NCBI GenBank assembly: GCA_910588165.1
Contig: CAJUOR010000061.1
Location: 1-10,860, forward strand
Reading direction: 5' to 3'
Source of the DNA: an uncultured Thomasclavelia sp.
Lineage (GTDB): Bacteria > Bacillota_I > Bacilli_A > Erysipelotrichales > Coprobacillaceae
Length of the DNA: 10,860 bases
The notes beneath the pieces are model-generated. The model saw only the letters and a program-made list of their open reading frames with translations. It searched no databases and was not told where the DNA came from. This document shows, piece after piece, positions 4,489-10,860 of the stretch (position 1 is the stretch's first letter; each line of letters starts with the position of its first letter). The translations under genes and the position numbers were made by a program.

Positions 4489-6618
4489 ATGAAACTAACC
4501 CATATCAGTAAGACTTATCACAATAAGCATCATGATGTTTTAGCCCTAGATGATATCAACTTAACTTTTAACAATCACGGTATGACATTTATTGTCGGTG
4601 CGAGCGGTTGTGGAAAAACAACCCTTCTCAATATTATGGCCGGGAATGATACAGCGTTTGAGGGAAGTCTTGAAATTGACGGCAAGGTTGAATGCATTCA
4701 ACAAGATACCGTTTTGATGGAAAATTTAAGCGTTTATGACAATTTAAAATTAGTTAGCGATGATGTAAAACAGATAGATGAATTACTTATCCGATTTCAT
4801 TTACCTCATAAACATCAGAAAGTCAAAAAGCTATCAGGCGGGGAAAAGCAACGCGTACAAGTCATTCGCTCCCTACTCACCAAAGTACAATATTTAATCT
4901 GTGATGAACCGACTGCTTCTTTAGACCATGATAATGGTGAATTGATTATGGAACTTTTAAAAGAAATTTCTCATGACATAGCAGTGATCGTCATCACCCA
5001 TGACATCGCTCTTGTCCAAAAATATAGCGACCGTGTTATTCAAATGGGAAAAGGTGTTGTTTTACAAGATACCCCTTTGGAAAACAAAGACTTACCACTA
5101 CTGACAGCTGACGATAAAAAAAGTTTCAAAAAACAAATGGCAGTTCTTTTAAAATTATTAAAGTCGCGCTGGCAAGAAAGTCTATTTAGATACTTTCTGT
5201 TATTCTTTGCGGTATTGATTGTTTTTGTCTTAATTTCTATTTACCCAGCTTTGAATGATGCCATCAAAGGTGTTACCAATTGGCGTATGGGTAAAAACGT
5301 GCTTATGTCTGAGCCAATCACTGAAACCAAAATAGAGCTTTCTTCTAGCGACTATTTATATTACGATACTTATCAAAAAAGTGATATCTATCTTGCCCAC
5401 GAAAACATTGATGGCTTATTAGCTTACCGCTTAGGTTGGGATAGTGTCAAATATAAATGGTTCGATTCACGTTCTTCCTATATCAAACAAGTTGATATTG
5501 ATGGTTTAAAAGATATTGTTAATACCTATAAAAAAGAGTATCTTGAAACCGGTCAAGAGCCATTCCATTGGTATGAGCAGATGTTTTTTTCACTACAGGA
5601 ATATGAAAATGATCCCTCAAGCCAAGAAAGAAAATTATATTCCGATTACACCAACTTTATCGGCCTATCCACTATCAAGAACCATCCCTTTACTTTTCCT
5701 ATAACAGAATTTACACGACTTCTAAATTTAGATGTAACCCCCTATCAGTTATTTCCTAATACTGAGTTAGACTTAATTTATGGCTCTATGCCAAAAGCAT
5801 ATAATGAAATTATTATTTCTAAAAATGTTGCCGAAGAATTATGCAAAACAATAAAATGTAAATCCCTTGAAGAGTTAGTCGGAAAAGAAATGATGCTTTA
5901 TATGCTTCCCGATGTAGTTTCTCGTTCTAACCTTGATGATATCATCGAAAATGAAGATAGAGAAGAAGATATAATTCTAGCAGAATTCCCTATGATAATT
6001 AGTGGTATTACTTATATGGAATCACAGCTAGAAAATCAAATTTTCTTTATTGATGGTGGTTTTGACCAAGTCATTGAAAGTGAATATCGTTGTCAGTGTG
6101 ATATAGCAACCTACCATTATGCAAGCTTTTTGGTTGATCCCAAACTTGATTGTGAAAAAATCGGAAAGCAAATGGATAACGTTCTCAATGCCGATAAAAG
6201 TCGTTTTGTAATGTATAACGCTATAGATTATGTCCAAGAAAGCTATCAAAATCCAACCAACATTTTCATCTTCTCAAGCTTTGCTTTAGCGACAATTATT
6301 GTTTTGTATGTTATGATGCAATGGTTATTAAATAAACGCATGAAAAAAGAAACACTGATTCTAAAACGCTATCAATACCAAGCCTTAATGATTCAAATAG
6401 GTATCATGCTAGTTTTATTAGGATTAGTGGCTATTATCCAATTGGCTTTACTCTCCTATCTTTGTGATGGCTTAAATCAGTTAGCTAATCGTATCGGTAT
6501 TGCCAATATTGTAGAATATAATCTTATGACTTACGCTTCATCTTTCATCATCACATTAGTCGGTGTTATCGCACTAGAAGGAGGTAGCTATGCAGTTAAA
6601 ATTAAAAAACATTCATAA
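4489..6618 (+). CDS. MacB-like ABC transporter, fused ATPase-permease, large half
   Basis: A 709-residue membrane protein. The N-terminal ABC ATPase (about 1-205) is intact: Walker A GASGCGKTT (37-45), Q-loop near Gln71/72, signature LSGGEKQR (115-122), Walker B YLICDEP with catalytic Glu140, and H-loop His171. Transmembrane helices are at about 234-252, 592-611, 632-658 and 682-698. Between the first two lies a roughly 335-residue extracytoplasmic domain containing YGSMPKAYNEIIISKNVAEEL and LVGKEM, typical of MacB/FtsX-type periplasmic core domains. ATPase-TM1-outer domain-TM2-4 is the order of type VII (MacB-like) ABC proteins, which push substrates or signals across from outside the membrane and do not move them through a central channel. 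The ATG follows a perfect AAAGGAGG site. It overlaps the next gene by 29 bases and is likely its partner. Substrate unknown; export or resistance to a peptide is plausible. Confidence 0.88.
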   Translation: MKLTHISKTYHNKHHDVLALDDINLTFNNHGMTFIVGASGCGKTTLLNIMAGNDTAFEGSLEIDGKVECIQQDTVLMENLSVYDNLKLVSDDVKQIDELLIRFHLPHKHQKVKKLSGGEKQRVQVIRSLLTKVQYLICDEPTASLDHDNGELIMELLKEISHDIAVIVITHDIALVQKYSDRVIQMGKGVVLQDTPLENKDLPLLTADDKKSFKKQMAVLLKLLKSRWQESLFRYFLLFFAVLIVFVLISIYPALNDAIKGVTNWRMGKNVLMSEPITETKIELSSSDYLYYDTYQKSDIYLAHENIDGLLAYRLGWDSVKYKWFDSRSSYIKQVDIDGLKDIVNTYKKEYLETGQEPFHWYEQMFFSLQEYENDPSSQERKLYSDYTNFIGLSTIKNHPFTFPITEFTRLLNLDVTPYQLFPNTELDLIYGSMPKAYNEIIISKNVAEELCKTIKCKSLEELVGKEMMLYMLPDVVSRSNLDDIIENEDREEDIILAEFPMIISGITYMESQLENQIFFIDGGFDQVIESEYRCQCDIATYHYASFLVDPKLDCEKIGKQMDNVLNADKSRFVMYNAIDYVQESYQNPTNIFIFSSFALATIIVLYVMMQWLLNKRMKKETLILKRYQYQALMIQIGIMLVLLGLVAIIQLALLSYLCDGLNQLANRIGIANIVEYNLMTYASSFIITLVGVIALEGGSYAVKIKKHS

Positions 6619-8323
6619 ATCCTATGGGCAACATATTATATTCGATCATCTGAATTGCGACTTTTCAAGCCCCGGTTTTTATTTATTGACAGGACCTAGC
6701 GGTTGTGGAAAAACAACGTTGCTTAATATAATTGCGGGTTATGAGAATTTTCAAAGCGGGCAAAGATTAGTTGAAAATGTACGTATGGCGTGTATTTTTC
6801 AAAGCTATGAATTGATTTCCGAATTGACTGTGCTTGAAAATATCCGTATGGGTGTTGATTTACAAGGCGAACCTTTTGATGAAAGTTTATTAGTTGCGTT
6901 GGGTTTAAAAGAAATAGAGAACCATTACCCAGACGAGTTATCAGGCGGACAGAAACAAAGAGTCGGTATTGCCAGGGCTCTATACCAAAAACCTGATGTT
7001 ATTATTTGTGATGAGCCTACTGAGTCTTTAGATATTGATAATAAAGAGATTGTTCTAGGATTACTGAAAGAATTATCTCGCCATAAAATCGTCATTGTAT
7101 CTTGTCATGAGTTTGCTTATGTTAAAGATTACTACGATTTTCACTATACCCTTGCCAATGGTGAAATGAGTTTAAACGATCAAAGAAGAGAAAAAGAGAT
7201 TTCTTCAACTTTAGCCAATACTCAAGGTTATCAAAAGAAAATGTTAAGGCACTACATTCATCGGATTATCCATCATAGAACCTTGCTTGCCGTGATTAGC
7301 TTTACCCTTCTTTTAAGTGTACAGTTAATTTTGTATGTCGTTGATGTAAAGCTATTTACACCCAAAACAAGTCTTGATGCTTTAAACGGAACAACTGTCT
7401 ACGTTAATCTTTATTATACAGACCCAGTTTATCTTGATGGTTTCCCGGGCGAATATGAATATAAACCCATCATGTCTTTTCAACCGGTAGATATCGGTAG
7501 CCGACATTACAAACTTAAAATCTATCCATTAGAAAGTAAACAATATTCCCTTGAGGAAAATGAAATTCTCATCAACGATAAAACGTTAGCTCTATTCAGT
7601 GGTGAAGATGAAAATTCTATGATTGGGCAAACGTTAAAGCTAACCTACGAGTTTAATAATCTCACTTTCGATCACGAATTGGTAATTAAAGCGATAGTTG
7701 AAGAACCTGATGCCTATTATGCTCAAATTTATTATAATGACAGTTTAATTAAAAAAGAGTTAACCTCTCAAATCGACTTTGGAAAGTATCAAAACCTTTA
7801 CGAAAAATTTTTAGATACCTATCATCACTACCAATTGGTCGGTGATGAAACAAATATTAACAGTATTTTTAATGAAATGGCTAAGAATAAAACCATCGGT
7901 GTATCTCATTCTATTTTAGAAATGCGTCATCAAAACGAAAATCAAATGATTTTATACCATATCTTATTTATGGTACTAGAAGCTATTGCTTTATTGATTA
8001 ATACCATAGCTGTACTTTACTTCAATAAAAAAGACAGTGACAGAAACAAAACTGCCCTATCTTTAATGCATAGTTTAGATATTCAGATGAAAAGCATTAA
8101 ATTAGAATACATTAAACAAAAATCAGCTTATATGCTCATTGGTGGTTTAGCGGTAGGAAGTAGTGTTATGCTATGTCATTATCATGTGATGCCACTAGAT
8201 TTAAACATCATGTTAGGCTATATCGGCTTTGTAGTTGTCATTTATCTATTATCCCTATTCTATCAAATGTTTAGATTTAGGAAAAATGACATCTCTATGA
8301 TATTAAAAGAAAACAAAGATTAA
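6590..8323 (+). CDS. MacB-like ABC transporter, fused ATPase-permease, small half
   Basis: A 577-residue paralogue of the preceding protein with the same domain order. ATPase: Walker A GPSGCGKTT (35-43), Gln71, LSGGQKQR (117-124), VIICDEPTESLD with Glu142, and His173. Transmembrane helices lie at about 231-250, 452-478, 512-529 and 541-560. The outer domain is only about 200 residues (252-452), yet keeps the shared pattern NEILINDKTLALF and MIGQTLKL seen in its partner as NEIIISKNVAEEL and LVGKEM. The start codon lies 29 bases before the end of the previous gene, with a strong AAGGAGG site inside that gene, so translation is coupled and equal amounts are expected. Both ATPases look active, so a heterodimer with two working sites is likely. 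A terminator shared with the convergent ddh gene closes the operon. Confidence 0.88.
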   Translation: MQLKLKNIHKSYGQHIIFDHLNCDFSSPGFYLLTGPSGCGKTTLLNIIAGYENFQSGQRLVENVRMACIFQSYELISELTVLENIRMGVDLQGEPFDESLLVALGLKEIENHYPDELSGGQKQRVGIARALYQKPDVIICDEPTESLDIDNKEIVLGLLKELSRHKIVIVSCHEFAYVKDYYDFHYTLANGEMSLNDQRREKEISSTLANTQGYQKKMLRHYIHRIIHHRTLLAVISFTLLLSVQLILYVVDVKLFTPKTSLDALNGTTVYVNLYYTDPVYLDGFPGEYEYKPIMSFQPVDIGSRHYKLKIYPLESKQYSLEENEILINDKTLALFSGEDENSMIGQTLKLTYEFNNLTFDHELVIKAIVEEPDAYYAQIYYNDSLIKKELTSQIDFGKYQNLYEKFLDTYHHYQLVGDETNINSIFNEMAKNKTIGVSHSILEMRHQNENQMILYHILFMVLEAIALLINTIAVLYFNKKDSDRNKTALSLMHSLDIQMKSIKLEYIKQKSAYMLIGGLAVGSSVMLCHYHVMPLDLNIMLGYIGFVVVIYLLSLFYQMFRFRKNDISMILKENKD

Positions 8324-8375
8324 AAGAAGAGGTATCTAATCCTTATTTAAAATAATGTACATGCCAAAAAGCATA

Positions 8376-8401
8376 AAAAAAGCTCATTTCTGAGCTTTTT
8401 T
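8376..8401. terminator. Bidirectional terminator between the ABC operon and ddh
   Basis: An 11-bp stem, AAAAAAGCTCA (8376-8386) with TGAGCTTTTTT (8391-8401), and a TTTC loop. A and T runs on the two flanks give a U tract in either direction. It overlaps the first two bases of the ddh stop codon. Confidence 0.92.
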
Positions 8402-9374
8402 AAATCAATTCTTTTCTTAATGTTGCACCGTCTTTAAGACTTAATTTTGCGAATGGTATATCAATCACTGTAACAGCACCTGTACTGCCTTCTTGAGCCA
8501 TGCGAGCAACAGCTCTTGCATAAGCGACTAAAACACTTGATGTAAATTCAGGGTTACTGTCAAGATTTAAGCGTAATTCAGCGATTTGCGTTGTGTCTTC
8601 GCTTGTTTCACCATTTCTAATTACAAAACCACCGTGAGGTAAGCCTTGATGTTTGGTATGTAATTCTTCTTGAGAAATAAAAGTTACAGTTGTATCATAA
8701 TCAGCAAAATAATTTGGCATCTCTTTGATTTCTTTTTCAATGCGCTTCAAATCTGCACCTTCTTTTGCAACGACATAACATTCTCTTGTATGTTTTTCTC
8801 TTGTTGTTAAGTCAGGTCTTTCGCTTGAACAAGCGCGTGTCACAGCTTCTTGAACAGGCACTGTATATTGACGAGCATCTAAAACACCTTCAATACGTCT
8901 AATCGCATCACTATGTCCTTGTGAAACGCCTTTGCCCCAGAATGTATAATCTTTACCATCTGGAAGTACACTTGAGAATAGAGCTCTGGCTAATGAAAAT
9001 AGACCCGGATCCCAACCACAAGAAATCAACGATAAGTGTTCATGTGCTTTAGCCATCTCATCCATTTCTTCAAAATAAGTCGGAATTTTAGCGTGTGTGT
9101 CAAAACTGTCAACTGTATTGAACAGTTTAGCCATAGCAGGACCTTGAACAGGTAAATCAGTTGCAGAACCACCACATAAAATCATAACATCAATTTTATC
9201 TTTGTAATTTTCAACTTCATTTAATGAAATAATAGGATAGCCTAAATCAGAAGTCATACCTTCTTTACCACGACGTGAGAAAATTCCTACCAAGGTCATA
9301 TCAGGATTTTTTAAGATGGCTTTTTCAACGCCACGACCTAAATTACCATAACCATTTATTGCAATACGAATCAT
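8400..9374 (-). CDS. ddh: meso-diaminopimelate D-dehydrogenase
   Basis: A 324-residue enzyme (EC 1.4.1.16) that converts tetrahydrodipicolinate, ammonia and NADPH to meso-diaminopimelate in one step, bypassing the acylated branches of the lysine pathway. The Rossmann fold begins at once with MIRIAINGYGNLGRGVEKAI (GYGNLG at 8-13). FSRR (33-36) fits NADPH binding. GSATDLP, SCGWDPG (about 118-124), WGKGVSQGHSDAIRRI (about 146-161) and MPHGG-like LPHGG are family signatures, and length and order agree with the Corynebacterium enzyme. The ATG at 9374-9372 is chosen: its AAGGAG site is 9 bases away, while the in-frame ATG at 9383 abuts that site with no spacing. It supplies diaminopimelate for peptidoglycan and lysine. 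It is a single-gene unit, divergent from the sortase gene. Confidence 0.96.
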   Translation of the reverse strand: MIRIAINGYGNLGRGVEKAILKNPDMTLVGIFSRRGKEGMTSDLGYPIISLNEVENYKDKIDVMILCGGSATDLPVQGPAMAKLFNTVDSFDTHAKIPTYFEEMDEMAKAHEHLSLISCGWDPGLFSLARALFSSVLPDGKDYTFWGKGVSQGHSDAIRRIEGVLDARQYTVPVQEAVTRACSSERPDLTTREKHTRECYVVAKEGADLKRIEKEIKEMPNYFADYDTTVTFISQEELHTKHQGLPHGGFVIRNGETSEDTTQIAELRLNLDSNPEFTSSVLVAYARAVARMAQEGSTGAVTVIDIPFAKLSLKDGATLRKELI

Positions 9375-9402
9375 AAAATTCATCTCCTTTTTTTATGTTA
9401 CT

Positions 9403-9431
9403 ATCTTACCACACTCTTATCGATTTGTCCA
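9403..9431 (-). promoter_or_regulatory. Promoter of ddh
   Basis: Minus strand: TGGACA (9431-9426), 17 bases, extended -10 TGGTAAGAT with hexamer at 9408-9403. The -35 has five of six consensus bases. The leader would be only about 20 bases, leaving no room for a lysine riboswitch. Confidence 0.7.
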
Positions 9432-9453
9432 ATAGATACGCTTTATCTTTTAC

Positions 9454-9483
9454 TTGCATTTGCTTCACTAATTCTTGTATAAT
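9454..9483 (+). promoter_or_regulatory. Promoter of the sortase gene
   Basis: TTGCAT (9454-9459), 18 bases, perfect TATAAT (9478-9483). The expected start near 9490 falls at or beside the GAGGTG ribosome binding site (9490-9495), so the mRNA leader is only about 12 bases. Confidence 0.6.
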
Positions 9484-9501
9484 ATGAATGAGGTGACAAA
9501 T

Positions 9502-10281
9502 ATGTCTAAAAAAAAGTGTAAAATCAATACTATATTACATCTTGTTAATGCGATTTGCTTATGTATTTTTATCTTCTCAGGTTATAAACTGATTAGCTAT
9601 TACTTTGAATATAAGTCTATGGACTCGGTATATGCCAACATCATTGAAGATGTTATAGGTGATGCGACTTATGAACTAGATAGCGAAGGGTTACTTAAAA
9701 AGATGTTAAAAATTGATATGGATAGTCTATTTGCTATTAACGATGAGGTTATCGGTTATATTCTCATTCCCGATACTAAGATTTCATATCCTCTGCTCTA
9801 TAGTGCTAATGACCCTATCAAATATTTAAATTATGATGCCCAAGGTAATGAATCTCGTGCGGGCGCAATTTTCATTGATACCAATAACAAGCCTAGCTTA
9901 GAAGATGACAACACTATCATCTATGGACATAATATGATGGATAACAGTATGTTTGGTGAATTATCACAGTATATTAATGATAAAGAATTTTTCTCAAAAC
10001 ATGCTTACATCTATATCTATACCAGAGATGAAATTCGTTTATATCGTATCTATGCGGCATTTTCAACTGTTGCGGGAAGCGATGTCTATACGCTGAATTT
10101 CCCTAATAATAACAGTATGCAAAATTATATTACAAACAACGCAGCTAATTCAGTTCAAACACCTAAAATTGTTCCTGAGAAAGCCGAGCATCTGATTACC
10201 TTATCTACTTGTCAAAGCAGTTCGGGTGATGGACGTAATGTTGTTTTAGCCTATCTCGTTGACACCTTTCCACAAGAATAA
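9502..10281 (+). CDS. srtB: Class B sortase
   Basis: A 259-residue membrane-anchored cysteine transpeptidase that cleaves a sorting motif on surface proteins and joins them to peptidoglycan. The ATG at 9502 is used, with GAGGTG just upstream; an in-frame TTG at 9475 overlaps the promoter and is unlikely. One N-terminal membrane helix (about 11-34) leaves the catalytic domain outside. The domain has NDEVIGYILIPDTKISYPLL, GAIFIDTNN, YGHNMMDNSMFGEL with His143, TLSTC with catalytic Cys237, and Arg245 in GDGRNV. The HNM-D-SMFG-L motif and the long helix-rich insertion are class B traits. Usual partners of srtB (NEAT haem-uptake proteins or pilins) are absent here, so its substrates must be encoded elsewhere. 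All catalytic residues are intact. The subclass is fairly sure; the symbol reflects class, not shown orthology. Confidence 0.92.
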   Translation: MSKKKCKINTILHLVNAICLCIFIFSGYKLISYYFEYKSMDSVYANIIEDVIGDATYELDSEGLLKKMLKIDMDSLFAINDEVIGYILIPDTKISYPLLYSANDPIKYLNYDAQGNESRAGAIFIDTNNKPSLEDDNTIIYGHNMMDNSMFGELSQYINDKEFFSKHAYIYIYTRDEIRLYRIYAAFSTVAGSDVYTLNFPNNNSMQNYITNNAANSVQTPKIVPEKAEHLITLSTCQSSSGDGRNVVLAYLVDTFPQE

Positions 10282-10311
10282 AAGCAACGTTTGAACTAAA
10301 TTCAACTTATC

Positions 10312-10340
10312 GAACCTCTAATGAAAGAGGTTCTTTTCTT
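10312..10340 (+). terminator. Intrinsic terminator of the sortase gene
   Basis: An 8-bp stem, GAACCTCT (10312-10319) with AGAGGTTC (10326-10333), a six-base loop, then TTTTCTTT. Confidence 0.85.
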
Positions 10341-10411
10341 TACCCAAAAACCCTATATCGCTTATTTTCTATCTTTAAATAATCCAAACAAGCAAAACTG
10401 CTTTAATGCTA

Positions 10412-10440
10412 TTGAAGCCCATTTAGTTTTATGATATGCT
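10412..10440 (+). promoter_or_regulatory. Probable promoter of the GRAM-domain gene
   Basis: TTGAAG (10412-10417), 17 bases, extended -10 TGATATGCT with hexamer at 10435-10440. The leader would be about 17 bases and includes the AAGGAG site. An alternative -10, TATGAT at 10430-10435, lacks a -35. Confidence 0.5.
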
Positions 10441-10463
10441 CAAGATAAAGGAGTGATCAAACA

Positions 10464-10781
10464 ATGGCAAAACCAAATTTAAACCTCGGTGAAAAATTAT
10501 TGGGTGAACAACAAGCATCACATATTAAAAAATTTATGTTTTTACCCCAAGCCAATCCCGGAAAGTTGTATGTGACTAATCAAAGGGTCATCTTCAAATC
10601 AACCCAAGGAAGATTATCTTCGGAATTTGAACATCAATTAAAGGAAATAGCATCTTTTTCTATCGGAACAGCAAGTACCATTACACTACGTTTAAAAAAC
10701 GGCGAAACAAATAAAATCACAGGAATGTTTAATAAAAAATTGATTACCTATCTGGAAGAAGCGGGAATAAAAAGAAATTAA
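10464..10781 (+). CDS. Small GRAM/PH-like domain protein
   Basis: A 105-residue cytoplasmic protein with no signal peptide or membrane helix. The segment PGKLYVTNQRVIFKST (about 32-47) is the core beta-hairpin typical of GRAM and bacterial PH-like domains. It is followed by strands EFEHQLKEIASFSIG, STITLRLKNGETNKITGMF and a C-terminal helix KKLITYLEEAG, so the protein is a single domain. In eukaryotes GRAM domains bind lipids or proteins; bacterial stand-alone versions have no settled function. The AAGGAG site is 10 bases from the ATG. It forms a single-gene unit between the sortase terminator and its own terminator, with no sign of a link to either neighbour. Confidence 0.8.
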   Translation: MAKPNLNLGEKLLGEQQASHIKKFMFLPQANPGKLYVTNQRVIFKSTQGRLSSEFEHQLKEIASFSIGTASTITLRLKNGETNKITGMFNKKLITYLEEAGIKRN

Positions 10782-10813
10782 AAAGGAATTTTACGAAAAT
10801 AAAATTCCTTTTT
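10780..10813 (+). terminator. Intrinsic terminator of the GRAM-domain gene
   Basis: A perfect 14-bp stem (10780-10793 with 10800-10813) around AAAAAGGAATTTTA and its complement, six-base loop, T run to 10814. It includes the last two bases of the stop codon. The A run allows use from the right as well. The last 46 bases of the window show nothing further. Confidence 0.9.
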
Positions 10814-10860
10814 TACATCTTTAAGTAAAGTATCCAAACTTCAAGATTGGCTATCAGTCT

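Noticed and set aside
5516..6249. Short frames on both strands within the first ABC gene
   Set aside because: Shadows of the 709-residue ABC protein, whose motifs and helices run through the region.
9475..9501. Upstream TTG start for the sortase
   Set aside because: It would lie inside the promoter (the -10 TATAAT is at 9478-9483) and upstream of the predicted transcription start; the ATG at 9502 has a ribosome binding site.

Overview
The window is AT-rich DNA from a low-GC Gram-positive bacterium (Bacillota). Supporting evidence is strong AGGAGG-type ribosome binding sites, intrinsic terminators with U tracts after most transcription units, a CIRCE heat-shock operator, a cre-like (CcpA) site, a lactose/cellobiose-type PTS IIB protein, a class B sortase and a CCA-encoding tRNA-Thr. 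An Erysipelotrichia-like or related host would fit, but that is only an impression. I see no insertion sequence, phage gene or CRISPR array.

Layout, left to right. (1) 1-184: 3' end of a PTS IIB gene, closed by a strong terminator. (2) 241-1118, minus strand: a two-gene unit of a GNAT acetyltransferase and a small Spx/ArsC-family thioredoxin-fold protein. The genes overlap by 7 nt, and an extended -10 promoter lies upstream. (3) 1298-3199, minus: htpG (bacterial Hsp90) with a good sigma-A promoter and a CIRCE inverted repeat with one mismatch, so it is probably repressed by HrcA. (4) 3338-3413, plus: tRNA-Thr(CGU) with its own promoter and terminator, divergent from htpG. (5) About 410 bp of AT-rich non-coding DNA leads to a promoter with a cre-like site between the -35 and -10 regions. 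(6) 3861-4196: a small secreted Cys-rich protein of unknown function. (7) 4489-8323: two overlapping genes for MacB-like ABC proteins, each an ATPase fused to a four-helix permease with a large extracytoplasmic domain, probably forming a heterodimer. (8) 8400-9374, minus: ddh, meso-diaminopimelate dehydrogenase, sharing a bidirectional terminator with the ABC operon. (9) 9502-10281, plus: a class B sortase, divergent from ddh. (10) 10464-10781, plus: a small GRAM/PH-like domain protein.

Most of the window is housekeeping: stress chaperone, tRNA, lysine/cell-wall precursor synthesis and surface protein anchoring. The accessory-looking part is 3.7-8.3 kb, where a Sec-exported Cys-rich small protein precedes a two-gene MacB-like ABC transporter. 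This resembles, at the level of layout only, bacteriocin/immunity loci of the lactococcin 972 kind (Sec-secreted small protein next to an ABC system), but the protein is not recognisably lactococcin 972. It is the best candidate here for an undescribed system. Several gene starts were moved inward to the ATG preceded by a proper ribosome binding site: the Spx-like gene, htpG, ddh and the sortase.
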